From assembly GCA_023429845.1 (NCBI GenBank), contig JAEZCY010000207.1, positions 4,840 to 68,839 of the forward strand: DNA of 64,000 nt, read 5' to 3'. Origin of the DNA: Acidobacteriota bacterium (GTDB lineage: Bacteria; Acidobacteriota; Vicinamibacteria; Vicinamibacterales; Vicinamibacteraceae). The notes beneath the pieces are model-generated. The model ran no database searches. It was not told the origin of the DNA and saw nothing but the letters and a program-made list of their open reading frames with translations. Below, piece by piece: positions 7,636 to 17,151 of this stretch. Positions within the stretch are counted from its first letter, which is position 1, and each line of letters opens with the position of its first letter. The position numbers were made by a program, and so were the translations under genes.

Positions 7636-9105
7636 ATGCCTGACACCGTGAAACTCGTGGCCACCCTGGCCGACCTGGCCGCCGCCGACGTCCCCGCGGC
7701 GCGAGCGGCCGCGGCTCGCGTGGCCGACCTCGTGGAGTTCCGTGTGGACCGGCTGCCCCCGCTCCCCATGGCTGATCTGCTCGGCGAACTCGCGTCGCGC
7801 GCCATCGTGACCTGCCGGCCGGTGCGCGAAGGCGGGGCCTACGAAGGAGACGAGGCCTCCCGGGAAGCGGTGCTCCGCGGGGCGCTGCACCATGGAACTG
7901 CATTCGTGGACGTGGAATGGGATGCGGCGTTCGCCGATGCGCTGATCGCCGCGTTCCCCGGCCGCGTGGTGTTGTCGCGTCACGACTTCCTGGCCGTGCC
8001 CGGCGATCTGCCGACGCTCGTCAGTGCCATGGCCGCGCGTCGCCCGGCCCTCGTCAAGATCGCGGTCACGCCGCGCCGCATCTCCGACCAGCTCGTGTTC
8101 CGGGAGGCCGCAGCCGCCGCCGGCGACACGCCCGTCGTCCTGATTGCGATGGGGACGGCCGGCCTGGCGTCACGCATCCTGGCCGAGCGGGTCGGCTCGT
8201 GCTGGACGTACAGCGGTGCGGCGATTGCGCCGGGACAGGTGCCGCCGGACGTGATGCGCGCGCGTTTCCGTGTCGGCAGCCAGACGCCGGCCACGCAGGT
8301 CTTCGGCGTCGCCGGCCGACCCGTCGGGCACTCGTTGTCGCCGACGCTGCACAACGCGGCGTTCCAGGCCCTCGGGATCGACGCCGTGTATCTCCCGTTC
8401 GAGGCCCACGACATCGACGACCTGCTCACCGCCGCGGAGGCCTTCGATGTGCGCGGACTCAGTGTCACCGCGCCATTCAAGCTCGACGCGCTATCGCGGG
8501 CCGTGCGCGCCGACCCGCTGGCGACGCGGCTCGGAGCGGCCAACACGTTGGCGCGCGCGGCAGATGGCTGGCTGGCGAGTAATACGGACGTCGAAGGCTT
8601 CCTCCAGCCGCTGCGGTCACGCATGCCGCTGGCAGGCGCACGGGTCGCGGTGCTCGGAGGCGGCGGCGCGGCACGCGCCGTCGTTGCGGGCCTGCACGGC
8701 GAAGGGGCACGCGTGACCGTGCACGCGCGGCGGCGCGACCAGGCCGTCGCGCTCGCGCCGCTCGGCGCCACGGCGGGTGAGTGGCCGCCAGCGCGCGGCA
8801 GCTGGGACCTGCTGGTCAACACCACACCGGTCGGCACCACGCCCGACGCGCACGCGTCGCCGCTCGCGCCGGCCGCGCTCGCCGGCGGCGGGCTCGTGTA
8901 CGACCTTGTCTACAACCCGGGCCGCACCCGGCTGCTCCGCGACGCCGCTGCTGCCGGCTGCGCGACGCTCGGCGGTCTCGAGATGCTCGTGGCGCAAGCG
9001 GCACTGCAAGTGGCCACCTGGCTCGCCGTCGATCCCCCCGTGGACGCGATGCGTGCCGCCATCCACGCCGAGGCGCCGCACCTGGCGCCTGCAACGGAGA
9101 ACTGA
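7636..9105 (+). CDS. aroDE: Bifunctional 3-dehydroquinate dehydratase (type I) / shikimate dehydrogenase
   Basis: A 489-residue fusion catalysing two consecutive shikimate-pathway steps. The N-terminal half is a type I dehydroquinase (LVEFRVDRL, VVLSRHDF with the catalytic His, ALVKIAV with the Schiff-base Lys). The C-terminal half is NADP shikimate dehydrogenase (VFGVAGRPVGHSLSPTLHN, VLGGGGAARAVV nucleotide loop, LVYDLVYNP). The ATG at 7636 starts the conserved sequence; the frame is open upstream through the attenuator and that part is not coding. An ATG at 7606 is a possible alternative. It is the first structural gene of the operon, followed directly by trpE. AroD-AroE fusions are known from plants and some bacteria. 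Confidence 0.93.
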   Translation: MPDTVKLVATLADLAAADVPAARAAAARVADLVEFRVDRLPPLPMADLLGELASRAIVTCRPVREGGAYEGDEASREAVLRGALHHGTAFVDVEWDAAFADALIAAFPGRVVLSRHDFLAVPGDLPTLVSAMAARRPALVKIAVTPRRISDQLVFREAAAAAGDTPVVLIAMGTAGLASRILAERVGSCWTYSGAAIAPGQVPPDVMRARFRVGSQTPATQVFGVAGRPVGHSLSPTLHNAAFQALGIDAVYLPFEAHDIDDLLTAAEAFDVRGLSVTAPFKLDALSRAVRADPLATRLGAANTLARAADGWLASNTDVEGFLQPLRSRMPLAGARVAVLGGGGAARAVVAGLHGEGARVTVHARRRDQAVALAPLGATAGEWPPARGSWDLLVNTTPVGTTPDAHASPLAPAALAGGGLVYDLVYNPGRTRLLRDAAAAGCATLGGLEMLVAQAALQVATWLAVDPPVDAMRAAIHAEAPHLAPATEN

Positions 9106-10620
9106 ATGTCTGCCATGACCCAGACCACTTTCGACGAGTTCGTCGACCTTGCGGGGCGCGGCACGTTCGTCCCCGTCTGCCGCGAGCTGCTTGCCGACCT
9201 CCTCACGCCCGTGTCGGCGTTCCTGCGCGTGGCGGAACACTCCGACTACGCGTTCCTGTTCGAGAGCGTCGAGGGCGGTGAGCAGGTCGCACGCTACTCC
9301 TTCCTCGGCAAGGACCCGTTCCTCGTGCTCCGCGCCCGCGGCGGCAAGGCGGTTGTCGAACAGGGCGGACAGGTGACCGAGCTCGACGAGAGTTTCGTCG
9401 CCGCGCTCCGCCGCATCATGGCGGAGTACCGGTCTCCGTTCGTGCCCGGCCTGCCGCGCCTCACCGGCGGAGCCGTCGGCTTCTTCGGCTACGACGCCGC
9501 CCCGCACTTCGAACCTGCGCTGCGCAAGGTGTGGGAGGCGTACGGCGCCGAGCAGGACCCGCGCGACGAGGCCGCCTTCATGCTGTTCGACACGGTGCTC
9601 GCGTTCGATCACGTCAAGCACCGGATCCTGTTGATCGCCAACGCCCGCATCTCGCCCGACGACGACCTCGCGTCGTTGTACCAGTTCGCGAATGCGCGAC
9701 TCGACTTCCTGCAGCGGGAACTCGAGCAGGCGCACGCGCAGCCCATCGCCGCGGCGGGCGAGGCGTCCGCGCCGCCGACCGTCACGCCCCGCACCACGCG
9801 CGACGAGTTCGAGAGCGCCGTGCGCCGCGCACAGGCCTACATCGGCACGGGCGACATCTATCAGGTGGTGCTGTCGCAACGCTTCGACGTGCAGCTCGAG
9901 GCCGACCCGTTCACGGTCTACCGCGCGCTGCGACACGTCAACCCGTCGCCGTACATGTACTTCATGCGCGTCGGCGACCTGTCGATCGTCGGATCGTCGC
10001 CCGAGATGCTGGTGCGCGTGGAAGGCGGACACACCGAGACCCACCCGATCGCCGGCACGCGGCCACGCGGACGGACGCACGAGGAGGATCTGCGCCTCGG
10101 CGAGGAACTCAAGCGCGACGAGAAGGAACGCTCCGAGCACGTGATGCTCGTGGACCTCGGACGCAACGATCTCGGTCGCGTCTGCCAGTACGGGTCGGTA
10201 CGGGTGCCGCAGTTCATGACGCTCGAACGGTACTCACACGTGATGCACCTCGTGTCGCGCGTGGTCGGGACGCTCGCAGACGACGCGGACCGGCTCGATG
10301 CGCTCGTCTCGTGCTTCCCGGCCGGCACCGTGTCGGGCGCGCCGAAGATTCGCGCGATGGAGATCATCGCGGAGCTCGAAGGACGACCGCGCGGCGTGTA
10401 CGCGGGCGCGGTGGGCTATCTCGATTTCGCCGGCGACCTCGACTTCTGCATCGCCATCCGCACCGTCTGGATGCGAGACGGCATCGCCTTCGTGCAGGCT
10501 GGCGCCGGTATCGTCGCCGACAGCCATCCGGCAGCCGAGTACGAGGAGACCCTCAACAAGGCGCGTGCCGTGCTCGGTGCGCTCGAACTCGCCCAGTCGC
10601 TCGGGCGTCACCGCGGATAG
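9106..10620 (+). CDS. trpE: Anthranilate synthase component I
   Basis: A 504-residue chorismate-utilising enzyme that forms anthranilate with TrpG. The C-terminal half has family signatures GTGDIYQVVLSQRF, PIAGTRPRGRT, DEKERSEHVMLVDLGRNDLGRV and FPAGTVSGAPKIRAMEII. Near the N-terminus, FLFESVEGG matches the Ser-containing allosteric tryptophan pocket (LLES in enteric TrpE), so feedback inhibition is likely. The start codon abuts the aroDE stop codon, indicating translational coupling. Confidence 0.97.
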   Translation: MSAMTQTTFDEFVDLAGRGTFVPVCRELLADLLTPVSAFLRVAEHSDYAFLFESVEGGEQVARYSFLGKDPFLVLRARGGKAVVEQGGQVTELDESFVAALRRIMAEYRSPFVPGLPRLTGGAVGFFGYDAAPHFEPALRKVWEAYGAEQDPRDEAAFMLFDTVLAFDHVKHRILLIANARISPDDDLASLYQFANARLDFLQRELEQAHAQPIAAAGEASAPPTVTPRTTRDEFESAVRRAQAYIGTGDIYQVVLSQRFDVQLEADPFTVYRALRHVNPSPYMYFMRVGDLSIVGSSPEMLVRVEGGHTETHPIAGTRPRGRTHEEDLRLGEELKRDEKERSEHVMLVDLGRNDLGRVCQYGSVRVPQFMTLERYSHVMHLVSRVVGTLADDADRLDALVSCFPAGTVSGAPKIRAMEIIAELEGRPRGVYAGAVGYLDFAGDLDFCIAIRTVWMRDGIAFVQAGAGIVADSHPAAEYEETLNKARAVLGALELAQSLGRHRG

Positions 10621-10622
10621 TC

Positions 10623-11189
10623 ATGGTCCTGCTGATCGACAACTACGATTCGTTCACGTTCAACCTGGCGCAGTATTTCGGTGAGCTCGGCGCACAGGTT
10701 GCCGTGCACCGCAACGACCGGATCACGCTGGACGAGATTGCCGCGATGGCGCCGTCGCACATCGTGATCTCGCCGGGGCCGGGCCGGCCCGAGCACGCCG
10801 GCATCTCCGTGGACGTGCTGCGCCGGTTCGGGTCGTCCGTGCCGACCCTCGGCGTGTGTCTCGGGCACCAGGCGATGGGCCATGCATTCGGCGGACGCGT
10901 CGTCAGCGCACCGGTGCTCATGCACGGCAAGACGTCGGACGTGGACCACGATGGCCTGGGCGTGTTCAAGGACATCCCCCAGGGCTTCACCGCCGCCCGG
11001 TATCACAGCCTCGTCGTCTCGCCTGACGGACTGCCGGATGAACTGGAGGTGACCGCCCGCACGCGCGGGGACGGCACCGTCATGGGTTTGCGGCACCGCC
11101 GGTATCCGATGCACGGCGTCCAGTTCCATCCCGAGTCGGTGCTGACCGGGCCTGGCCACCACCTCCTCCGCAACTTCCTGGAGATCTGA
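10623..11189 (+). CDS. trpG: Anthranilate synthase component II (glutamine amidotransferase)
   Basis: A 188-residue class I glutamine amidotransferase supplying ammonia to TrpE. It begins MVLLIDNYDSFTFNLAQYF and has ISPGPGRPEHAG, the nucleophile Cys in GVCLGHQ, and the HPES catalytic His/Glu. The start lies two bases after the trpE stop, and its stop overlaps trpD (TGATG). It is a stand-alone subunit, not fused to TrpE or TrpD. Confidence 0.97.
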   Translation: MVLLIDNYDSFTFNLAQYFGELGAQVAVHRNDRITLDEIAAMAPSHIVISPGPGRPEHAGISVDVLRRFGSSVPTLGVCLGHQAMGHAFGGRVVSAPVLMHGKTSDVDHDGLGVFKDIPQGFTAARYHSLVVSPDGLPDELEVTARTRGDGTVMGLRHRRYPMHGVQFHPESVLTGPGHHLLRNFLEI

Positions 11190-12217
11190 TGTTCGCGCCC
11201 CTGCTGGAGAAGCTGCAACGGCACGATGCCCTGACCACCGACGAGGCCGCCGGCGCCATGGCGACGATCATGCGTGGAGAGGCGACTCCCGCGCAGATTG
11301 CCGGCCTGCTGATGGCGCTACGGTCGAAGGGCGAACGTCCCGAGGAACTGGTAGGGCTGGCGCGCGCGATGCGGGAGGCGGCCGTCGCGCTGCCGCGGCA
11401 CTTCGCCGACGTGTTCGACACCTGTGGCACGGGTGGCGACAACGCGGGGACGGTGAACGTGTCGTCGATGGCCGCGATCGTCGTCGCCGCGTGCGACGTA
11501 CGCGTGGCCAAGCACGGCAACCGGTCCGTCTCGAGCCGCTGCGGCAGCGCCGACGTGTTCGAGGCGCTCGGCGTGCACGTCGCCGCGACGCCCGAGGTGG
11601 TGGCGCGGTGCCTGGAGCGGGCCGGCATCGCGTTCCTGTTCGCGCCGACGTTCCACCCGTCCATGCGGCATGCGGCAGCCGTCCGCCGCGAACTCGGCGT
11701 GCGCACGGCCTTCAACCTCCTCGGGCCGCTGACCAACCCGGCCGGCACGACGCGGCAGCTTGTCGGCGTGCCGCGTCCGGAACTCACCGAACTCGTGGCG
11801 CGCGCCCTCGGCCTGCTCGGGTCGGCGCACGTGTGGGTCGTGCACGCGGCCGACGGACTCGACGAACTCTCCACCACCGGCTACACGAAGGTGTCGGAAT
11901 GCCGTGAGGGGCTCCTGCGGACGTTCTTCGTGCACCCGAAGATGTTCGGGCTGTCGAAGGCCTCGCCTGACGACCTGCGCGGCGGAGACGCCGCACGGAA
12001 TGCGCGCGTCGCCCGCGAGGTGCTCGACGGCGCGACCGGGCCGGTGCGCGACATCGTGCTGCTCAACGCCGGCGCCGGGCTGTTCATCGCGGGCAAGGCC
12101 GGGACCGTCGCCGAGGGCGTTGCGCAGGCTGCGGCGGCCATCGACAGCGGCAGCGCCACGCTGACGCTCGAGCGCCTCGTCCGAGAGTCGCACGCGGCGG
12201 CGGAGGTGCAGGCGTGA
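11189..12217 (+). CDS. trpD: Anthranilate phosphoribosyltransferase
   Basis: A 342-residue enzyme joining anthranilate to PRPP. It shows the PRPP-binding DTCGTGGDNAGTVNVS, KHGNRSVSSRCGSADV, FLFAPTFHPSM and NLLGPLTNPA motifs. The length is normal for the family. It overlaps trpG by one base and trpC by four. Confidence 0.97.
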   Translation: MFAPLLEKLQRHDALTTDEAAGAMATIMRGEATPAQIAGLLMALRSKGERPEELVGLARAMREAAVALPRHFADVFDTCGTGGDNAGTVNVSSMAAIVVAACDVRVAKHGNRSVSSRCGSADVFEALGVHVAATPEVVARCLERAGIAFLFAPTFHPSMRHAAAVRRELGVRTAFNLLGPLTNPAGTTRQLVGVPRPELTELVARALGLLGSAHVWVVHAADGLDELSTTGYTKVSECREGLLRTFFVHPKMFGLSKASPDDLRGGDAARNARVAREVLDGATGPVRDIVLLNAGAGLFIAGKAGTVAEGVAQAAAAIDSGSATLTLERLVRESHAAAEVQA

Positions 12218-13038
12218 GCGGCCAGACCGTGCCGTCGGTGCTCGATGCCATCGTCGCCGCTGCCCGCAAGCGGGTGGAGGTCGCGCGTGAGCGGGTCGGC
12301 CTGGCGGACCTGGAACGCCGACTGGGCGGCGACACGTCCACCGCGAGCTTCCAGGATGCGCTGGGGCAACCCGGTGTCCGGGTCATCGCGGAGTGCAAGC
12401 GCCGCTCGCCCTCCCGCGGCGTTCTTCGACAGGACTACGACCCCGTCGCCATCGCGGGCCAGTACGCACGTGCAGGCGCGGCAGCGATCTCCGTCCTCAC
12501 CGAGCCGGGGTTCTTCGACGGTCACCTCGATCATCTCGCGGCCGTGCACGCCTCCCGGCCCGGCCTGCCGTTGCTGCGCAAGGACTTCGTCGTGGACGAG
12601 TACCAGATCGCCGAGGCGGCGGCGTCGGGCGCTTCGGCAGTGTTGCTCATTGTCGCGGCACTCGATCAGCAGACGCTCACGCGCCTGCTCGCCTATGCAG
12701 CGGCGTTGCCCATCGACGTGCTCACCGAGGTGCACGACGAGGACGAGGCGCGCCGCGCAATGGAAGCGGGCGCCCGCATCGTCGGCGTGAACAACCGTGA
12801 CCTCCGAACGCTCGCGGTTTCCCTCGAGACGTCCTTCCGGGTCGCGCCGCTCATCGCCGCGGCGGATGTGCGCGTTGCCGAGAGCGGACTTCGTACGGGC
12901 GACGACCTGGCCGGCCTCGCGTCTGCCGGGTACCACGCGTTCCTGATTGGTGAGCGCTTCATGACCGATGACGATCCGGGCGATGGCCTGGCGCGGGTCA
13001 TCGCCGAGGCGAACGCGGCCATCGAGGCCCGCTCGTGA
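12214..13038 (+). CDS. trpC: Indole-3-glycerol-phosphate synthase
   Basis: A 274-residue TIM-barrel enzyme that closes the indole ring. Motifs include VIAECKRRSPSRG (catalytic Lys), LLRKDFVVDEYQI, IVGVNNRDLRT and VAESGL. The GTG start overlaps the trpD stop (GTGA), and its own stop overlaps trpF in the same way. TrpC and TrpF are separate proteins here, unlike the enteric fusion. Confidence 0.97.
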   Translation: MSGQTVPSVLDAIVAAARKRVEVARERVGLADLERRLGGDTSTASFQDALGQPGVRVIAECKRRSPSRGVLRQDYDPVAIAGQYARAGAAAISVLTEPGFFDGHLDHLAAVHASRPGLPLLRKDFVVDEYQIAEAAASGASAVLLIVAALDQQTLTRLLAYAAALPIDVLTEVHDEDEARRAMEAGARIVGVNNRDLRTLAVSLETSFRVAPLIAAADVRVAESGLRTGDDLAGLASAGYHAFLIGERFMTDDDPGDGLARVIAEANAAIEARS

Positions 13039-13646
13039 CGCGGATCAAGGTCTGCGGCATCACGTCCGTCGCTGACGCGCTGCTTGCGGTCGAGACCGGC
13101 GCCGACGCGATCGGCCTGATCTTCTGGCCGCGCAGCGCCCGCGCCGTGGACGTGGCGCAGGCGCAGGCGATCGCCCGCGAGCTGCCGCCACTGGTCGCCG
13201 TGATGGGCGTGTTCGTGGACGAGACGCCTGACCGTGTGCGCAGCGTGGCCGATGCGGTCGGGTTGTCCGGCGTGCAGTTGCATGGGGAAGAGCAGGTGGC
13301 CGACTGGGCGAGCTTTCCCCGGCCGGTCCTCAAGGCCATGACCGTCGCTGGCTATGACGCGAGTCCGTGGAGAACGGCGCGTGCGGGCATCCTCGTGGAC
13401 ACCCACGACCCGGTGACGGTGGGCGGGACGGGCCGCACGGTCGATTGGGCGCAGGCCGCGCGCATCGCGCAGACGCGGCCGCTGGTGCTCGCGGGCGGAC
13501 TGACGCCCGACAACGTCGCCGAGGCGGTGGCGCAGGTCCGGCCGTGGGGCGTGGACGTCGCGTCGGGCGTGGAGCAGGCGCCCGGCATCAAGGACCCCGT
13601 GAAGGTGCGGGCCTTCGTACAGGCGGTGCGCGACGCCCGGCGGTAG
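13035..13646 (+). CDS. trpF: Phosphoribosylanthranilate isomerase
   Basis: A 203-residue TIM-barrel isomerase with KVCGIT (catalytic Cys) at the N-terminus, GLIFWPRSARAV, GVQLHGEE and the phosphate-binding LAGGLTPDNV and DVASGVEQAPGIKD segments. It starts on GTG with a 4-base overlap with trpC. Confidence 0.96.
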   Translation: MTRIKVCGITSVADALLAVETGADAIGLIFWPRSARAVDVAQAQAIARELPPLVAVMGVFVDETPDRVRSVADAVGLSGVQLHGEEQVADWASFPRPVLKAMTVAGYDASPWRTARAGILVDTHDPVTVGGTGRTVDWAQAARIAQTRPLVLAGGLTPDNVAEAVAQVRPWGVDVASGVEQAPGIKDPVKVRAFVQAVRDARR

Positions 13647-13715
13647 CCGGTCTTGCGGAGTCTGCCGACACATGCGGCTGGTGCGCGTGCCGTGAACGCG
13701 CAAGGACAGGACGCG

Positions 13716-14960
13716 ATGCAGATGAGAGAGTCGAAAGCGCAGGAGGCGGCGGCACGACCGGTGTTCGGCCGGCGGGACCCGGACTCCCGCGGCTACTTCG
13801 GGGAGTTCGGCGGGAGGTTCGTGCCGGAGACGCTCGTGGCGCCGATCGAGGCGTTGACCGAAGCGTACCTGCAGGTGCGCGCGGACGCAGCCTTCATCGA
13901 CGAGTTCGAGCAGTTGCTGCGGCAGTTCGTGGGGCGGCCGACGCCGCTGTACGAAGCGCGCCGCCTCTCGCAGGCGTGCGGCGGAGCGCGCATCCTCCTC
14001 AAGCGCGAGGACCTCGCGCACACCGGCGCGCACAAGATCAACAACGCGCTGGGGCAGGCGCTGCTCGCGCGCCGGATGGGCAAGCGCCGTATCGTGGCCG
14101 AGACCGGCGCCGGTCAGCACGGCGTGGCGACCGCCACCGTGTGCGCGTTGCTCGGTCTCGAATGCGTCGTCTACATGGGCGTGGACGACATGGCCCGGCA
14201 GGCACTCAACGTGTTTCGCATGCGGATGCTCGGCGCCGAGGTGCGCGGCGTGGACTCCGGCTCGAGGACGTTGAAGGACGCCATCAACGAGGCGATGCGT
14301 GACTGGGTCGCCACCGTCGGCGACACGTACTACCTGCTCGGCTCCGCGCTCGGCCCGCATCCCTACCCGCTGATGGTGCGGGAGTTCCAGTCGGTCATCG
14401 GCGAGGAGGCCCGGCTCCAGTGCCTCACGCAGCACGGCCGTCTGCCCGACGCGGCGATCGCCTGCGTCGGCGGTGGCAGCAACGCGATGGGATTGTTCGA
14501 TGCCTTCGTGGCCGACGATGACGTCCGGCTGATCGGCGTGGAGGCCGGCGGGGAAGGCATCGTCAGCGGCCGGCATGCCGCACGGTTCTCCGGTGGCATG
14601 CCCGGCGTCCTGCACGGCACCCGCACGTTCCTGCTGCAGGACGAGGCCGGCAACGTCGAACTCACGCACTCGGTGTCGGCGGGGCTCGACTACCCGGCCG
14701 TCGGGCCGGAGCACGCCGACCTGCTGCAGAAGGGCCGTGCCGAGTATCGCTACGCGACCGACCCGGAGGCGCTTGCGGCGTTCGAGCGGCTGGGGCGGCT
14801 GGAGGGCATCCTGCCGGCGCTCGAGTCGGCGCATGCGATCGCCGCCGTCGAGGGAATAGCCCGTGAAGTGGGACCTGATGGCCTCGTGCTCGTGAACCTG
14901 TCCGGACGTGGCGACAAGGACGTCCAGAGCATCCAGCAGCTGTTGGAGGGGAAGGCATGA
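13716..14960 (+). CDS. trpB: Tryptophan synthase beta subunit
   Basis: A 414-residue PLP enzyme condensing indole with serine. The Schiff-base Lys lies in [13 protein letters not shown], and the cofactor phosphate loop is [23 protein letters not shown] marks the conserved N-terminus. The ATG at 13716 is preferred because AAGGACAGG stands just upstream; TTG at 13653 and GTG at 13692 are open alternatives. It follows trpF after about 70 bases, the largest gap in the trp block, and overlaps trpA by four bases. Confidence 0.96.
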   Translation: MQMRESKAQEAAARPVFGRRDPDSRGYFGEFGGRFVPETLVAPIEALTEAYLQVRADAAFIDEFEQLLRQFVGRPTPLYEARRLSQACGGARILLKREDLAHTGAHKINNALGQALLARRMGKRRIVAETGAGQHGVATATVCALLGLECVVYMGVDDMARQALNVFRMRMLGAEVRGVDSGSRTLKDAINEAMRDWVATVGDTYYLLGSALGPHPYPLMVREFQSVIGEEARLQCLTQHGRLPDAAIACVGGGSNAMGLFDAFVADDDVRLIGVEAGGEGIVSGRHAARFSGGMPGVLHGTRTFLLQDEAGNVELTHSVSAGLDYPAVGPEHADLLQKGRAEYRYATDPEALAAFERLGRLEGILPALESAHAIAAVEGIAREVGPDGLVLVNLSGRGDKDVQSIQQLLEGKA

Positions 14961-15757
14961 GCACGCGCCTGGAGCAGGCATTCGCGCGCATGAAGGCAGA
15001 GCAGCGCACGGGCCTCGTCACGTTCGTCTCCGGCGGTGACCCGACGCTCGAGCGGTCGGGCGAGGTAATCCGCGCGTTGGACGAGGGCGGCGCCGACGTC
15101 ATCGAGATCGGCGTGCCCTTCTCCGATCCCCTCGCCGATGGTCCCGAGATCCAGCGATCGTCCGAGCGGGCGCTCCGTGCAGGGACGACGTTGCGCGGCG
15201 TGCTCGACCTGGTGGGCCACATCCGCAAGGAGGTGGCGGCCCCGCTCGTGCTCTTCAGTTATGCCAACCCCGTGGTGCGGTACGGCCTGGAGGCGTTCGC
15301 CGATCGCGCGGCGTCCGTGGGCGTTGACGGCGTCCTGCTGCTGGACCTGCCGCTCGACGAGGCGGGTCCTGTGCGCGACATCCTCGTCACTCGCGGCATC
15401 GCGCCGATCTTCCTCCTGTCGCCGACGACGACGGCGGCACGGGTGGCGCAGGCCGATGCGCTCGGTCAGGGGTTCCTCTATGCGATCTCCCGCCTGGGCG
15501 TGACGGGTGTTCGCGAGGAGGTCGCGGCCGACGCACGCGATCTCGTGGCGAGGATCCGCGCGCACGCGACCCTGCCCATCGCCCTCGGCTTCGGACTGTC
15601 GCGGCCGGAGCACGTGCGCGACGTCGGACGGTATGCCGATGCGGCGGTGGTCGGCAGCGCACTCGTGGCGCAGATCGCCAGGCATGGCCAATCGCCGCAG
15701 CTCGCCGACGAGGTGCGGCGCTTCGTGGCGTGGCTGCGCAGCGGGGAGGGCGCATGA
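14957..15757 (+). CDS. trpA: Tryptophan synthase alpha subunit
   Basis: A 266-residue TIM-barrel lyase releasing indole from indole-3-glycerol phosphate and channelling it to TrpB. It shows [30 protein letters not shown] (catalytic Glu and Asp) and the phosphate site [10 protein letters not shown]. Both ends overlap their neighbours by ATGA, so it is coupled to trpB and to the chorismate mutase gene. Confidence 0.97.
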   Translation: MSTRLEQAFARMKAEQRTGLVTFVSGGDPTLERSGEVIRALDEGGADVIEIGVPFSDPLADGPEIQRSSERALRAGTTLRGVLDLVGHIRKEVAAPLVLFSYANPVVRYGLEAFADRAASVGVDGVLLLDLPLDEAGPVRDILVTRGIAPIFLLSPTTTAARVAQADALGQGFLYAISRLGVTGVREEVAADARDLVARIRAHATLPIALGFGLSRPEHVRDVGRYADAAVVGSALVAQIARHGQSPQLADEVRRFVAWLRSGEGA

Positions 15758-16059
15758 GCGACCCGGACTGGCGCATGCGCGCCTTGCGCGACCGCATCGA
15801 CGCGCTCGACGAGCAGATCGTCGCGCTGTTGAACGAACGGGCGTCGTGCGCGCTGGAGATTGGCGAAATCAAGAAGGCGGTCGGCATGGAGATCTACCAG
15901 CCCGGTCGCGAGAAGGACGTGCTCGACCACGTGCGCCGCGTCAACGGCGGACCGCTCGACGGCGACGCGGTGATGCGGCTCTTCGAGCGCATCATCGACG
16001 AGGCCCGGCGTCTGGAGCGGGTGGTATCGCAGCCACGCGCGCACGAAGGCGATTCATAG
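15754..16059 (+). CDS. Chorismate mutase (AroQ class)
   Basis: A 101-residue all-helical enzyme converting chorismate to prephenate. The AroQ pattern is clear: LRDRIDALDEQIVALLNERASCALEIGEIKKAVG, with the active-site Arg and Lys, then YQPGREKDVL and FERIIDEARRLE. It is free-standing, not fused to TyrA, AroF or a dehydratase. It sits between trpA (4-base overlap) and the DAHP synthase gene. Its presence shows that the operon also serves the Tyr/Phe branch. Confidence 0.94.
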   Translation: MSDPDWRMRALRDRIDALDEQIVALLNERASCALEIGEIKKAVGMEIYQPGREKDVLDHVRRVNGGPLDGDAVMRLFERIIDEARRLERVVSQPRAHEGDS

Positions 16060-16101
16060 ACTGCGGGCTACCGGCTGCAGGCTGCCTGGAAGGACAGTGA
16101 C

Positions 16102-17151
16102 ATGGTTGTGGTGATGGAAGAACGCGCCAACGAGGAGCAGATCCAACGCGTGGTGGCGCAGCTGGTGCAGATGGGGTTCGACGTGCACCGGTCCACGGGG
16201 TCGCTCCGCACGGTGATCGGCGCAGTCGGCGGCGAAGGCAAGCACGACCCGCGCCTGCTCGAGGTGCTCGAGGGCGTACAGGAGGTGATGCGGATCACCG
16301 AGCCGTACAAGCTCGCGAGCCGCACCTTCAAGCCCGACGACACGGTCATCACCGTGGGCGAGCTGCGAATAGGCGGCGACGAGGTCATCGTCATGGCGGG
16401 CCCGTGCTCGGCCGAGAGCGAAGATCAGGTGATGAGCACCGCGGCCGCCGTCCGTCGCGCTGGCGCCAAGGTGCTGCGCGGCGGGGCCTTCAAGCCGCGC
16501 AGTTCGCCGTACAGCTTCCAGGGCATGGGCGAGGACGGCCTGAAGTTGCTGCGCGCGGCAGCCGACGCGCACGACCTGAAGCTCGTGTCGGAAGTCATGG
16601 ACACGAGCCAGATCGAGTTGGTGGGCCGCTACGTGGACATCTACCAGGTCGGCGCGCGGAACATGCAGAACTTCACGCTGCTGCGGGAACTCGGCAAGGT
16701 GCGCACGCCGGTGCTGCTGAAGCGCGGCATCTCGGCGACGATCGAGGAATGGCTGCTCTCGGCCGAGTACGTGCTGGCCGGCGGCAACATGGACGTGATC
16801 CTGTGCGAGCGCGGCATCCGCACCTTCGAGAGCTACACGCGCAACACCCTCGACATCTCGGCGATCCCCGTCGTCAAGAAGCTGAGCCACCTGCCGGTGT
16901 TCGTGGACCCGAGCCATGGCACGGGCCGCCGCGACAAGGTCGCGCCCATGGCCCGGGCGGCTGTGGCGGCCGGTGCGGACGGCTTGCTGATCGAGGTGCA
17001 CTGCGATCCCGATAACGCCAGGAGCGACGGCGCGCAGTCGATGTTCCCCGGGCAGTTCGAGCGGCTCATGGCCGAACTCCGGATCATTGCTCCGGCCATT
17101 GGGCGCAGCATCTGCCAGGAACCGATCGCCCGCCGCGGTTGGGGGCAGTGA
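16102..17151 (+). CDS. aroF: 3-deoxy-7-phosphoheptulonate synthase (DAHP synthase, type I-beta)
   Basis: A 349-residue enzyme condensing PEP and erythrose 4-phosphate, the entry step of aromatic synthesis. Residues 1 to about 70 form a ferredoxin/ACT-like regulatory domain as in the Thermotoga-type enzyme. The catalytic barrel has VMAGPCSAES, GGAFKPRSSPYSFQG, the metal-binding Cys and His region, and VDPSHGTGRRD. AAGGACAG precedes the ATG. In this subclass the N-terminal domain usually mediates feedback inhibition by Tyr or Phe. The 42 bases upstream contain a short heptamer-like repeat (GGCTGCA/GGCTGCC). Confidence 0.96.
   Translation: MVVVMEERANEEQIQRVVAQLVQMGFDVHRSTGSLRTVIGAVGGEGKHDPRLLEVLEGVQEVMRITEPYKLASRTFKPDDTVITVGELRIGGDEVIVMAGPCSAESEDQVMSTAAAVRRAGAKVLRGGAFKPRSSPYSFQGMGEDGLKLLRAAADAHDLKLVSEVMDTSQIELVGRYVDIYQVGARNMQNFTLLRELGKVRTPVLLKRGISATIEEWLLSAEYVLAGGNMDVILCERGIRTFESYTRNTLDISAIPVVKKLSHLPVFVDPSHGTGRRDKVAPMARAAVAAGADGLLIEVHCDPDNARSDGAQSMFPGQFERLMAELRIIAPAIGRSICQEPIARRGWGQ

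Noticed and set aside
12693..14981. A 762-codon minus-strand frame across trpC, trpF and trpB
   Set aside because: It is a shadow of well-defined trp genes and has no recognisable motif.
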